Source: Leptotrichia sp. oral taxon 215 str. W9775 (GTDB lineage Bacteria > Fusobacteriota > Fusobacteriia > Fusobacteriales > Leptotrichiaceae). Taken from it: a stretch of DNA of 26,413 nucleotides. The stretch lies in contig NZ_KI272847.1 in NCBI RefSeq assembly GCF_000469505.1, forward strand, positions 1 to 26,413, given 5' to 3'. The translations under genes were made by a program, and so were the position numbers. Under the pieces are notes generated by a model, which saw only the letters and a program-made list of their open reading frames with translations, searched no databases and was not told the origin of the DNA. Positions 6,942 through 15,972 of this stretch are shown here, in pieces. Position 1 is the first letter of the stretch. Each line of letters opens with the position of its first letter.

Positions 6942-7541
6942 TTAATCATTAAGTTCCAACATTTCATCAAGATTGTATTCATGTCTGTCATATTCATATC
7001 TAACATCACTTTTAACAATATATTTCTGTTTTTCTCCTTTACAGTTTATTAAAAATTCTCCATCCAACATTTCCCAACAATCTATAATTATTCCTGCTGC
7101 TTTTATTGATTTTAAAAATAATATAATTTCTCGAATATTTGCTTTTTTCAAAATCCTTAATTTAATGTGACGTACTTTAATATTTTTGTCAGAATTATAA
7201 TCAAAAATCTGTATTCTATGTTTTTCAATATTAAAAAAAATGGATATAGCATTAACAATAAAATTAAAATCAACTCTTCCTAATCTTAATAAAAACGATA
7301 ATTTTAAAAATTTTCTGTACTCTTCATCTGTTCTTCCACTTCTGTAAATTTTGAATTGTGAGCCAAACAAATCAAGTTCTTTTTCGAGTAATTTATCAAT
7401 GACATCAGAAAACAATACTTTTTCAAAATGTTTATCATACAATTCAAATCCTTTAGAAATTATATTGAAAATTTTTATGTTATTCTGACCTTTTCTGTCA
7501 ACTATATTCCCACATAGCTTTAAAAAATCATTTGCTTCCAT
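6942..7541 (-). CDS. Tail protein, P2 gpI / DUF2313-like
   Basis: This 199-aa protein sits directly after the J-like gene, and its ATG overlaps the J stop codon as TAATG. Size, the RSGRTDEEYRKFLKLSFLLRLG segment (about 65-86) and position match the gpI/YmfQ (Mu gp48) group. That group completes the baseplate wedge and joins it to fibres. Residues 95-185 would form the C-terminal beta domain. GAGGTGG inside the J gene's final codons provides the ribosome site. Confidence 0.72.
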   Translation of the reverse strand: MEANDFLKLCGNIVDRKGQNNIKIFNIISKGFELYDKHFEKVLFSDVIDKLLEKELDLFGSQFKIYRSGRTDEEYRKFLKLSFLLRLGRVDFNFIVNAISIFFNIEKHRIQIFDYNSDKNIKVRHIKLRILKKANIREIILFLKSIKAAGIIIDCWEMLDGEFLINCKGEKQKYIVKSDVRYEYDRHEYNLDEMLELND

Positions 7542-8701
7542 TATAATTCCACCTCAATATTATTAATGCTCAAAAAACTATATTCATCATGCTGTATAGC
7601 TAAATCTATTTTTGACCAGCTTCCATTTATTTTCTTTATTTCTACATCTGCTTCTAACTGATCAGCTATTTTATAAACTGCAGCTTGAATTTTTTCATAA
7701 TTAACATATTGACCTAGTCTAAATTTATCTGATTCTTTAATTATATTTCCTACAATTTCTTCTTTTGTTGTTTTTTTATAATCTGAAATATTTTTTATAT
7801 TTCTGACTCTTACTGCATATTCAACTTTAGTTGCTTTTTTAAATTTAATTATCCGTTCTTGATTTGAATCAGTTATTACTCTCATTTCCACATCACCATC
7901 TGTCACAATACCTGGAGAAATAGTATTTAGAACTGTATACGCTACTTCTTCATCAATAAGACCTTTTATTATAATTCTTACATATCCAGGTTCTAATTTT
8001 AAAGTTTCATTTCTCTCTTCTGTAGAATTTTCAAGAACATCGCAATCCTCAACTTGAGATAATTTAAGTAAATTTGATTTTATTCCATTTATATCAGCTC
8101 CACCTTTTGATAATGATAAATTTAAAATTCTTTCTCTTAGTTCTTCATCACTTTCTAAAAATGTTCCACCACTGATTATTTCTGAATTATATACTCTGCT
8201 TACATTTTCATCTCCAGTTGCTTTTTCAGTAATTTCATTTTCAGAAGCATTGTATTCTTCTCCAAAATCTAATGCTTTTATTTGTACAACCGCTTTCCCA
8301 ACGTTGTTTATTAATACATTTGATACTGTCTGATATAATAATCCTTTTTTAGATCTTACTTGGAATCCTTTTGTAACTATATGACCTGGTACTCCTTCTA
8401 TGTTTAAGTTTCCATAAGCATATTTTCCTTTTATTCTTTCTATCCCAAAGTTACTTCCAAATGCTGACAAAATTGCACCATTTTTATTGTGTAACCACAT
8501 TTGAGAATAAAGCAACTGTAACTGTTTACTCTGATTTTCAAGCATATATATAAATACTTCCAAAAATTGTCCAAGCGATGTTTCAGGATTTATTTCAAAA
8601 TCATCTCCAAACTGTATTTTTCCTTCCTGTTCCATTGCTTTTTTTATGTCTAAAAATAAAGGGAAAACAATTCCGTTGTTTTCTATTTTAAAATCAGCCA
8701 T
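7541..8701 (-). CDS. Baseplate J-like wedge protein
   Basis: This 386-aa protein belongs to the baseplate J / Mu gp47 / P2 gpJ family, the main wedge component of contractile tails. Family features include the N-terminal LGQFLEVFIYMLENQSKQL, the central GNLNIEGVPGHIVTKGFQV, and the GTFLESDEELRERIL segment (about 177-191). Its start overlaps the upstream W-like gene by 8 bases and its stop overlaps the next ATG. The three baseplate genes are therefore translationally coupled. Confidence 0.9.
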   Translation of the reverse strand: MADFKIENNGIVFPLFLDIKKAMEQEGKIQFGDDFEINPETSLGQFLEVFIYMLENQSKQLQLLYSQMWLHNKNGAILSAFGSNFGIERIKGKYAYGNLNIEGVPGHIVTKGFQVRSKKGLLYQTVSNVLINNVGKAVVQIKALDFGEEYNASENEITEKATGDENVSRVYNSEIISGGTFLESDEELRERILNLSLSKGGADINGIKSNLLKLSQVEDCDVLENSTEERNETLKLEPGYVRIIIKGLIDEEVAYTVLNTISPGIVTDGDVEMRVITDSNQERIIKFKKATKVEYAVRVRNIKNISDYKKTTKEEIVGNIIKESDKFRLGQYVNYEKIQAAVYKIADQLEADVEIKKINGSWSKIDLAIQHDEYSFLSINNIEVEL

Positions 8702-9065
8702 TTATTTCCCTCCTATCTATTTCAATCTTTGTTTCTTTACCAAGATAATCAAATTTTATTCTGAAAAATCCTTCTCTGTTTTCTGATTTTGACTTTTCAA
8801 TAATTATGCTACTTAAATCTACTCCTTTATAAGAAGAAACTTTTTCATACATATATGTAATCATCAAATCTTCTCGTTCCTGTGACTTTAACTGACCTAT
8901 ATAATCGAGCCAAGGTATTCCTATTTCAGTTCTTAAATCATAAGTCCCTTTTATATGCTTTATAAGTTCAACTATATCCTGTTTTGCTTTTTCTTTTTCA
9001 TTTAGCACTATAAGATTATTATCTTTAAAATGTAAATCTCCATTTTTCATTTCAAAAGCTATCAT
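8694..9065 (-). CDS. Baseplate W (T4 gp25-like) protein
   Basis: This 123-aa protein has the gp25-like/W architecture: short beta strands, then LIKHIKGTYDLRTEIGIPWLDYIGQ (about 35-59) and a C-terminal strand pair. gp25-like proteins link the sheath to the wedge in contractile machines. It lies between spike and J genes, the conserved order of P2, Mu and PBSX-type tails. Its own final codons hold the AGGAGG used by the J gene. Confidence 0.85.
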   Translation of the reverse strand: MIAFEMKNGDLHFKDNNLIVLNEKEKAKQDIVELIKHIKGTYDLRTEIGIPWLDYIGQLKSQEREDLMITYMYEKVSSYKGVDLSSIIIEKSKSENREGFFRIKFDYLGKETKIEIDRREING

Positions 9066-9074
9066 TTCTCACCT

Positions 9075-9689
9075 CTATGGATGTATATAATCTACTCCAC
9101 CTTTTTTTATTCCACTTTCAGTTTCTATTTCAGAAACTTTCAGTTTACCTTTTATAGTAACATCGCCTGTTATCTTCAAATTTCCAGTTATTATCGTATT
9201 TCCAGTTATTTCTATGCTTTTTCCTAAAATAATATTTGTTCCGTTCTTTTTATTATTGATAACTATTTTATTGTTGTTTTTTTGCTCTCCAGAAATAATA
9301 TCCGAAGGTATTGCCCTTATGACAACCGCAAATCCCATTTCTGTCCTTCCAAAACTCTGTTGCTCTGAAATTTCATTAGATTGAAAAGCCTCAGTATATG
9401 GTCTTTCAAATATATTTATAAAAACCTTGTCATCATTAGAATAAGGAACATATACTTCAAAACTGTCACTGCTAAAAACTGGTAATAAAGGAACATCTGT
9501 TAAATCTTCAGGAGTTGTCTGTATAACATCATCTTTCAAACTTCTTATTGCCTTCTGCAAAAATTTTACACTTGCTTTTCTTTTTTCATTATCAACATCA
9601 TAAATTTTACCTATCCATGTTGTATGTATATCGTTGATTCCATCTTGAATAAGCATTTTATTATGTTTTTCAAGTTCGCTGAATGCCAT
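9075..9689 (-). CDS. Baseplate spike / V-like puncturing protein
   Basis: This 204-aa protein has an N-terminal OB-fold-like region (about 20-125) similar to Gp138/gpV-type spike proteins. A run of short beta repeats follows (IEITGNTIITGNLKITGDVT, about 158-177), as in a triple-stranded beta-helix needle. The extreme C-terminus ends YIHP, as expected for a compact spike tip. The trimer would cap the hub and pierce the outer surface on contraction. The ATG overlaps the hub gene stop (TAATG), giving coupled translation. Confidence 0.8.
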   Translation of the reverse strand: MAFSELEKHNKMLIQDGINDIHTTWIGKIYDVDNEKRKASVKFLQKAIRSLKDDVIQTTPEDLTDVPLLPVFSSDSFEVYVPYSNDDKVFINIFERPYTEAFQSNEISEQQSFGRTEMGFAVVIRAIPSDIISGEQKNNNKIVINNKKNGTNIILGKSIEITGNTIITGNLKITGDVTIKGKLKVSEIETESGIKKGGVDYIHP

Positions 9690-10648
9690 TATTTCTTCTC
9701 CTTTTTAGATTTTTCTTGTTGTTTTTCTTCCTTTTCTTCGGATTTTTTTATCTTCTCTTCAGATTTTTTCTTAATTTCTTCCAGTTCCTTTAACATATTT
9801 TGTCCGAATATATCCATATCGAGTATTTTCAATTCTGTTGTAAATTCTCCATCTTCTCCATCACAATTATGTGTTATTTTATCTATTACATAATCTTTTT
9901 CCAGTCCTTCTATAAATAACTGTGTATTTATTTTAAAATTTCTAAAACCTAATTTAACGCTGTATCCATCATCATCCACAGTCAGATTCAATAAATCCAT
10001 CTGTGTTAATTCAGTTTTTTCTTTGATAAAAGAATGTTTTGGCAAAAAATAAAGAAGTCCATTTTCTATATAGAATATGCTCATTGTATCTTTTGCAATA
10101 TCTTCAAATATTTTTTGTAAACTGGTATTTGATTTTGAAAAATTCGATTGATAAGGTAAATCCTTAAATAGTTCTATTTTCCCTATTCCAAGTTTAATTT
10201 CATCTTTACTTCCAAATTTATCAATCAGATCTTTTATTATGAAACTTGGTTTATTCCCTTTTGGATAACTTACATTCAAAGTTTGCATTACAAATATATC
10301 TTTTTCCTGAAAACAAACTAAACTATATTTTATATCCAGTTCAGAAAATTCATTTTTTACTGTTGCAAGTTGGCCTGAAAAAATCAAATCTTTTATTTTA
10401 ATTTCTTTTTTCTCCCTATATCCTGCATAAAGTTCTATTCTTGGTTTTGCTTTCAAAAATTCATATTCTAAACTAAGTTGCCCTTTTTCTCTTGCTTTGA
10501 TATTATATAAATTTAATTCCAGGACATTAGATTGACTTGTCCTGTCTACTTCAAGCCTGAAATCCATGTTAAAGTTATCATTATCATATATAAGAACATT
10601 GTCGGCTAACATTAATCTTATTTCTATATATCTAAATTTATCTTTCAT
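9689..10648 (-). CDS. Tail hub protein (gpD / Mu gp44 / XkdQ-like)
   Basis: This 319-aa protein, immediately before the spike gene, has the pattern of gp27-like hubs. The N-terminal beta region ends near VDRTSQSNVLELNLYN. A middle LysM-like segment FSKSNTSLQKIFEDIAKDT (about 168-186) resembles the late-control D family. The C-terminal tail (about 288-319) is almost entirely Lys/Glu/Ser, a low-complexity charged segment. Hubs hold the spike and form the start of the tail tube. Confidence 0.75.
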   Translation of the reverse strand: MKDKFRYIEIRLMLADNVLIYDNDNFNMDFRLEVDRTSQSNVLELNLYNIKAREKGQLSLEYEFLKAKPRIELYAGYREKKEIKIKDLIFSGQLATVKNEFSELDIKYSLVCFQEKDIFVMQTLNVSYPKGNKPSFIIKDLIDKFGSKDEIKLGIGKIELFKDLPYQSNFSKSNTSLQKIFEDIAKDTMSIFYIENGLLYFLPKHSFIKEKTELTQMDLLNLTVDDDGYSVKLGFRNFKINTQLFIEGLEKDYVIDKITHNCDGEDGEFTTELKILDMDIFGQNMLKELEEIKKKSEEKIKKSEEKEEKQQEKSKKEKK

Positions 10649-10653
10649 TCTTT

Positions 10654-11058
10654 TTACCTCTTGAATAGTAAAAAAGTGAAGTTTTTTAAAGTTTTAATAT
10701 TAAAATCACTTTTTAATCCTTCTTTGTTTTTAGGCACTATCAATAAAATAAGATCATCATAATCATTAGTTATCTGTTTTGGAATATATAACAAGTCTTG
10801 ATAAGGTTCTATTTTCAAAGTAGATAGCAATACATTATCTACATTCATAATCTGCAAAATTATAGGATCTATTTCATCATGTAAATAACTGTATTTCTTA
10901 TTTATATAAATTAGTTCAAATTTTATTTTTCTTTCAAATGCAATCAATTCTATTTTAGAAGTTTTATTTTCTAAATTATCAATATCAAAAGCAATTTCTA
11001 CAAAGTTGTTATTTATTATTAACTCTTTAACTTCTTTTTCCTTATACTGTATTTTCAT
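10654..11058 (-). CDS. Hypothetical baseplate-region protein
   Basis: This 134-aa beta-rich protein has no recognisable motif, signal or membrane span. It is in tight order between the protein next to the tape measure and the hub gene (gaps of 8 and 5 bases), with AGGTG before the ATG. Location suggests a small baseplate/hub component, perhaps corresponding to XkdP- or gp43-like slots in related tails. The sequence itself does not confirm this. Confidence 0.55.
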   Translation of the reverse strand: MKIQYKEKEVKELIINNNFVEIAFDIDNLENKTSKIELIAFERKIKFELIYINKKYSYLHDEIDPIILQIMNVDNVLLSTLKIEPYQDLLYIPKQITNDYDDLILLIVPKNKEGLKSDFNIKTLKNFTFLLFKR

Positions 11059-11066
11059 TTTTTCAC

Positions 11067-11576
11067 CTACTTTATAGCTCTAGTGTAAAGATTTACAAAG
11101 TTTTTAAGCTTATCTTTTGCAACTCCGACTATTTGAGTAAACATGTTATCAGAAGAAGTAACATTTTTGACATCTTCATATAAATTCCCACCAGGAACTC
11201 CATAACGCACTTCTTGAAAAGTTACACTTGCTTCAATGACATTATTTCCATCTTTTATATATTCTTCTGTCCTTGAAATGTCTCTAATAACCATGTTTTT
11301 ATACACATGATTTCTTTTTAACAAAATTAGAACTTGTTTATCATCTTCTTTCCAGTACTTTTCCAATGCTCCCATTTTCAATCTTGCCATTTTTCCAAAA
11401 AAAACAATATCCAAGGTCAATTCTTTAGCTTTAAAATATCTGTGATCATTATCTTCATATCCTAGATAAGTCTTTCTTGAAGTTATATCTTTCTGAAAAT
11501 TAATCTCGTTTGATAAACTATGAAATGGTATCACTCCAAAAAAACCGTCTATTTTATCTAAATCCCATAAGCTCAT
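11067..11576 (-). CDS. Tail/baseplate protein beside the tape measure (Dit-like N-terminus possible)
   Basis: This 169-aa protein sits just after the tape measure gene, in the slot of distal-tail or tube-initiator proteins. The ITSRKTYLGYEDNDHRYF region, the middle strands KELTLDIVFFGKM, and the later VIEASVTFQEVRYG match the general beta-sandwich style of Dit-like or tube-initiator proteins. I cannot assign a precise family. GGAGG in the last tape-measure codons serves its ATG. Confidence 0.55.
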   Translation of the reverse strand: MSLWDLDKIDGFFGVIPFHSLSNEINFQKDITSRKTYLGYEDNDHRYFKAKELTLDIVFFGKMARLKMGALEKYWKEDDKQVLILLKRNHVYKNMVIRDISRTEEYIKDGNNVIEASVTFQEVRYGVPGGNLYEDVKNVTSSDNMFTQIVGVAKDKLKNFVNLYTRAIK

Positions 11577-11579
11577 TTT

Positions 11580-13841
11580 CTATCCTCCTGACCTTGAATA
11601 ATGTATTTTAAATATATCTTTAAGCCTTGTATTTTCGTTAATTCCATGACTTGTTTTTGAACCATTTAAAACTATCTCAACTTTATTATTTACTTCTTTA
11701 GTATTCCCACCTAAAAATTTTTCCTTTATATGCTTAAATAATTCTGCTGCACCTTCTTTTCTTTGTGAATCAAGTAAAGCTTTTCTTTTTGCTTCGAATA
11801 AGTCGGCTCTTTTTATTTCATTTACAATTGAATATCCTGTTTTTTTCAGAACTTCCTGCAACCCTTCTATTGCGGAAACTATCGCTTTCTCTTCCTCAAT
11901 ATTCTCTTTGTTTTTTGAACTCCCAGAGCCACCACCTCCTTTGTTGCCTTTTCCTTTACCTTTTCCACCACCTCCACCTTTTCCTCCTTTTTTACCTTTT
12001 CCACCGCCTGAGCTTCCACCACCTGCTCCACCTTTCATTTTCCCATATGGATCAGTTTTGTTCCCCTTATTCTTGTTTCCACCTGGCATTTTAAATCTTT
12101 TCTTTCCTGTATTATTTTTAGTGGAATTAGCACTCATTTCATTTTTTCTTGTTTGAACAGAACTTCTTCTATCGTTTGCAACTCCTGCTGCTTTATCAGA
12201 TAAACCTTTAATTGCATTTCCTCCTGCTTTTACAACTCCACCTATTGCTCCACCAATCAAAGGAATACCAGAAACCATATCTCCTATTTTATTGACTGCA
12301 TCTGCAAACATACTTAAAATTCTGGAAACTGCTGTAGCAGCAGCAGCAACAATACTATCAAATATATTTAAGACGATATTCTTCAAATTTGTAAATCCTT
12401 GAGCCGCAAGTGGAATATTATTAGTAAAAAGACCAACTATAATATCAATTATTGATGAAATAAAATCTGTAAAAGTGTCCCACAAAAGTATTATAGTATC
12501 TACCAAAAATTGCCATGCTCCTAATATAACTGGAACTACATAATCTACAACAAAAGCTGCCATTATTTGAAATCCTTCACTGATGGCATTTATTATTTCT
12601 TGTACAGTAATTCCAACACCTATCCATTCAAAAAATCCATCAATTATAGCAAAAATATAGCTTTCTCCTGTCATTAATCCATTCCATAAATCCCAAAGTA
12701 CAAAGACTAAAACTCCAATTGCTAAAGAAATAGCTCCTATTGTTGATAATAAAGGCGCACCCAATGCCATAATACCTGCAATGATCGGCATCAAAACTAA
12801 AAAAGCTCCTGTCAATCCAGTTATTGCCATTATTATAAGAGTTAATCCTGAAGCTAATTCAGGATTTTTTTCTGCCCATTTCTGAAAACCTTCCAGAACA
12901 TTAGCAACAACATCTAAAACAGGCTTTAAAGCTTCTCCTATTCTTTCAAAAATTGCTATTTTAATTCCATCTATTTTTGATTGTATAGCAGCTAGTTTCC
13001 CAGAAAAAGTGTCAGCCGCTTTTGCTGACATTCCAGCTACTCCAGGAACTTTACCAAGTGCGACAAGATAATTATAAATATCCTGCTCGTTCTTTTTAAC
13101 TTCTGTTGATACCCCTTTAAATGTGAATATTACTTTATCTCCCGCATCTTTAGCTTTTACTCCAAATTCTTTTAATCTCTCATTTTCTCCAGTCATTGCA
13201 TCTAGAACAGCTTCAACGTACTGATCAACTTCTTTACCTTGTGATTTAGCTACATCAGTAAGTTGTATAAATTCCTCTTTTGTTGGTTTGAGACCTCTAT
13301 TTATAAGTTTGTTAAAACCATTTCCTACTTCATCAATTGAAAGTTTAACTTCATTGGCAGTTTCTCTTATCATCTGCATTGCAGCTGCTCCTTCAGCTGC
13401 CCCACCAAGAGCATTTGAAAGTGTAGTTTTTAAATTTTCAAATTGCATTCCTGTTTCTGCAATACCATTAGCAATACCTTTAGTAAATCCAATAAGTACT
13501 GCGCCACCTACGACTGATGATAATTGTCCTTGAATATCCGACATTTGCCCTATAAACCCTTGTAATCCACCTTCAGCAACTGGCTGAGTAATAGGAGTTT
13601 TTGGAGTAGGAGTGGGAGCTGATTTAGCATTATTTTGAAACGAAACTGGTATCTTTATTTCTTTAGAAATTCTCTGTTTCATTGCTTCTATCTGCTTTTC
13701 TCCACGTACATTAAAAGTCAAGTCTATCTGAGCTTTCAATGCTGATTTTATCATTGTATTTATACTCTGTAATGCTTTTTTTAAACTCGCCATGTCAGCT
13801 TCTATTTTTAAAGAAACCAGTGTTTCATTTGCTTCTGCCAT
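11580..13841 (-). CDS. Tail tape measure protein
   Basis: This 753-aa protein is the longest gene of the tail module. Residues 1-330 are mostly helical and include TMP signatures (GIANGIAETGMQFENLK, then the MSAKAADTFSGKLAAIQSKI region). Hydrophobic stretches at about 330-400 (ITGLTGAFLVLMPIIAGIMA) and 425-455 are typical membrane-inserting parts. Residues about 600-645 are a Gly/Lys-rich low-complexity linker. It sets tail length, is chaperoned by the products of the two genes before it, and is ejected into the cell envelope. By the usual proportionality its length suggests a tail of roughly 100 nm. AGGAGGTGG precedes the ATG. Confidence 0.92.
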   Translation of the reverse strand: MAEANETLVSLKIEADMASLKKALQSINTMIKSALKAQIDLTFNVRGEKQIEAMKQRISKEIKIPVSFQNNAKSAPTPTPKTPITQPVAEGGLQGFIGQMSDIQGQLSSVVGGAVLIGFTKGIANGIAETGMQFENLKTTLSNALGGAAEGAAAMQMIRETANEVKLSIDEVGNGFNKLINRGLKPTKEEFIQLTDVAKSQGKEVDQYVEAVLDAMTGENERLKEFGVKAKDAGDKVIFTFKGVSTEVKKNEQDIYNYLVALGKVPGVAGMSAKAADTFSGKLAAIQSKIDGIKIAIFERIGEALKPVLDVVANVLEGFQKWAEKNPELASGLTLIIMAITGLTGAFLVLMPIIAGIMALGAPLLSTIGAISLAIGVLVFVLWDLWNGLMTGESYIFAIIDGFFEWIGVGITVQEIINAISEGFQIMAAFVVDYVVPVILGAWQFLVDTIILLWDTFTDFISSIIDIIVGLFTNNIPLAAQGFTNLKNIVLNIFDSIVAAAATAVSRILSMFADAVNKIGDMVSGIPLIGGAIGGVVKAGGNAIKGLSDKAAGVANDRRSSVQTRKNEMSANSTKNNTGKKRFKMPGGNKNKGNKTDPYGKMKGGAGGGSSGGGKGKKGGKGGGGGKGKGKGNKGGGGSGSSKNKENIEEEKAIVSAIEGLQEVLKKTGYSIVNEIKRADLFEAKRKALLDSQRKEGAAELFKHIKEKFLGGNTKEVNNKVEIVLNGSKTSHGINENTRLKDIFKIHYSRSGG

Positions 13842-13854
13842 TTATTCCCACCTC

Positions 13855-14043
13855 CTACTTTTTTCTATGAAGTTCATTCAAAAAACTTAAAGTATCAGCC
13901 ATTTGCTTATCACCCCAGTTTTCATCTATATCATAAGGATTAAGATTAAATTCATGTGCTATTATATGTGCATTTTTTAATCTTGCATCCATTTTTTCAT
14001 ACTGTAACCTATAATTTATCTGCCCATTACTTTTAAGATTCAC
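13855..14043 (-). CDS. Tail assembly chaperone, downstream frame (gpGT-like extension)
   Basis: This 62-codon frame lies immediately before the tape measure. It is in the +1 (equally -2) frame relative to the 137-aa gene and overlaps that gene's last codons. The only upstream start is a GTG (14041-14043) with no ribosome site, and no internal ATG has one either. It is helical and ends LNELHRKK. It is most probably made as a frameshift extension of the upstream chaperone, as in lambda gpGT, Mu (-2) and SPP1 (+1). Coupled reinitiation is the alternative. Confidence 0.6.
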   Translation of the reverse strand: MNLKSNGQINYRLQYEKMDARLKNAHIIAHEFNLNPYDIDENWGDKQMADTLSFLNELHRKK

Positions 14044-14446
14044 TGCTGGGATTTATTGCAATATTTGTCGCAAAAATGATTAAATTCATTATGCTCATGA
14101 ATGTCAATTTATCCACAACAGTATCTGGAATTTGGAATAATTCCTGTGTCAAAGTTATGAATTTATCCAAAGAATCATCTTCCATTCCTGAAAAATCTCC
14201 ACTGTCTAATGCTCCTGTGAAATTCCCTGCATTTATTAAGAATCTTGTTAATTTTCTTGCTTTAGGATTAATCAACTGAACACAAACAAATCCTTTTTCT
14301 CCATCATCTCCCTCACCTTCTAAATAAACTTTAAAGACTTTATTTGGAAGTCCAAAATGTCTTTCTTCTCCTAAAAAAGCTCCTAAAAAAGGCTTTTCTC
14401 CAGGTTCTATTCTTTTAAATTGTAATTTCTTTTGCTTATTTTCCAT
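14033..14446 (-). CDS. Tail assembly chaperone (gpG / XkdN-like)
   Basis: This 137-aa acidic protein lies between the tube gene and the tape measure. The N-terminal region FLGAFLGEERHFGLPNKVFKVYLEG and the helical C-terminus (residues 95-130) fit the XkdN/Mu gp41 chaperone slot. These proteins bind the tape measure while the tube assembles around it. The stop TAA at 14033-14035 is overlapped by the second frame, whose nearest in-frame stop upstream is at 14053-14055. Any ribosomal shift must therefore occur within about 20 bases. Confidence 0.7.
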   Translation of the reverse strand: MENKQKKLQFKRIEPGEKPFLGAFLGEERHFGLPNKVFKVYLEGEGDDGEKGFVCVQLINPKARKLTRFLINAGNFTGALDSGDFSGMEDDSLDKFITLTQELFQIPDTVVDKLTFMSIMNLIIFATNIAINPSSES

Positions 14447-14460
14447 TATTTTCTACCCCT

Positions 14461-14886
14461 CTATGATATTTTCTTTTCTTTTCTTGTTCCTGCAAGTTTT
14501 AAAGTATTTGTTGGAGCTTCTTCTGTAAAAGCACCTTCTGAATCAAGTTCGGATAAGACATTTCCGTCTTCATAATATGTTATCACTGTTTGACCATCTA
14601 TTGTTTCATGCGTTTCTATCTCCAAAGTTGGATATTTGTTATCTTTTAAAAATTTTAAAAAATCTAAAATTCTTTCCATTACTTTTACTCTTGGCGGAAT
14701 TGAAATAGTAAGCTCGTAAGGAACATTAGCTATAATGGAGTAAATATTCTTACCTCTTGTTGTCATTCTTCTACTTGTTTTATCCTCTGCTGTTTCTATT
14801 TCAACTGCATCTTCATCAAGTTCATCTATTATAAGTTCTCTTCCAGAACCCCTTACTAATATGAATCCCTCTCTCATATATGCCAT
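14461..14886 (-). CDS. Tail tube protein
   Basis: This 141-aa beta-rich protein is placed directly after the sheath, as tube genes are in contractile phages. The pattern GFILVRGSGRELIIDELDEDAVEIE near the N-terminus and the middle YELTISIPP strands resemble the DUF3277/XkdM-like tube family. It polymerises as stacked hexamers inside the sheath. It ends in a basic tail (RKEKKIS). Confidence 0.78.
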   Translation of the reverse strand: MAYMREGFILVRGSGRELIIDELDEDAVEIETAEDKTSRRMTTRGKNIYSIIANVPYELTISIPPRVKVMERILDFLKFLKDNKYPTLEIETHETIDGQTVITYYEDGNVLSELDSEGAFTEEAPTNTLKLAGTRKEKKIS

Positions 14887-14900
14887 ATATCTTTACCTCC

Positions 14901-15971
14901 CTAATTTCCATTTTTTGAATTTAATATAACTTGTACTTTTGATTTGATTATTGCACCTTGAAACCAGCAGTTATATTTAATTTCAACTTCTCTATTGTTC
15001 ATATTTACAACTTTTACTTCAAAAGCATTTGTTCCTTCTTCAATAATGTCATCAATGTCATAAATTATTCCTCTTGCAGCAAATTCTCTAAGAATTGAAG
15101 TTCCATTTGAAGCTACTTGCTGTCTTCCTGTTTCCTTTGTAGAAATTTTTTCTCCTCTTGTGTTTCTTTCAACTATGTATTTTGTTATCCCAATTCTCAT
15201 ATATTCATCTATTGCTATTCTTGCTAATGTATAATCAAACCATGTTATTCCATCCATAGCCTTTCCATAATAAGGGATAACCATTTGTTCTTCTTCTGTT
15301 ACAATATTAACTCCAGTCGAAGATTCTCTCTGACTTCCTACCAGTTCCAATATTTCAGATAAAGTATAGTTTGAACCTGTAATTCCATTTAATTTAATAC
15401 TTGCAAAAGGAACAGAACCTGGAAAAAAGTTTCTTATTGTTGCAAGAAGATTTGTAATCTGACCTTCACTTTTATCTGTTGCAATATAAAACCCATTATC
15501 GACTTTGTTTTCTTTTGCTATTTTAAGATTTACTTCTTTTGTAAAGTTAGATGCACCTTGAAATAAGAAAACATAGTCTATAGATGTTCCTTTACCAAAA
15601 TCCAAAGCTTCTTTTACATCTTTTTCTTCTGCTACAGGAACAACTGTGTAAAACCATTTTCCTTTCCAACGGCTATCTAACCCTTGCAAGATAGAAGTGT
15701 ACGTTGTAGAAGCTGTGTCATCTCCATATACCCAAATAAAATCTGGTTTTGTTGAAGCACCAAAAAAATCTCTTACTAAAATAACTTCCTTATCTGTTTC
15801 TTGAAATCCTAAATCTATCAATTCTTTTGTAGATGTGACTGCCTTAGGCAAATTGCTTCCATTTGAAATTTTTTTTGCTTTAGTTACTAATAAAACACTT
15901 GTAAAATCTCTAGTTGTCAAACTAAGTGCCGCATTAATAGCTGCTATATTTACTATTGCATTTCTGCTCAT
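14901..15971 (-). CDS. Contractile tail sheath protein
   Basis: This 356-aa protein resembles DUF3383-type sheaths. It opens with short strands (NIAAINAALSL) and contains the alternating alpha/beta middle (VLFQG-like VFLFQGASN). The C-terminal domain includes MDGITWFDYTLARIAIDEYM and ends in strands that donate to neighbours (IKSKVQVILN). Its presence shows the phage is a myovirus. At 356 aa it is shorter than T4 gp18. GGAGG in the last codons of the preceding gene serves as ribosome site. Confidence 0.85.
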   Translation of the reverse strand: MSRNAIVNIAAINAALSLTTRDFTSVLLVTKAKKISNGSNLPKAVTSTKELIDLGFQETDKEVILVRDFFGASTKPDFIWVYGDDTASTTYTSILQGLDSRWKGKWFYTVVPVAEEKDVKEALDFGKGTSIDYVFLFQGASNFTKEVNLKIAKENKVDNGFYIATDKSEGQITNLLATIRNFFPGSVPFASIKLNGITGSNYTLSEILELVGSQRESSTGVNIVTEEEQMVIPYYGKAMDGITWFDYTLARIAIDEYMRIGITKYIVERNTRGEKISTKETGRQQVASNGTSILREFAARGIIYDIDDIIEEGTNAFEVKVVNMNNREVEIKYNCWFQGAIIKSKVQVILNSKNGN

Positions 15972-15972
15972 T

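Noticed and set aside
11908..12156. Plus-strand proline-rich ORF
   Set aside because: It is the antisense of the Gly/Lys-rich tape-measure segment; the proline run is the complement of GGN codons and it has no ribosome site.
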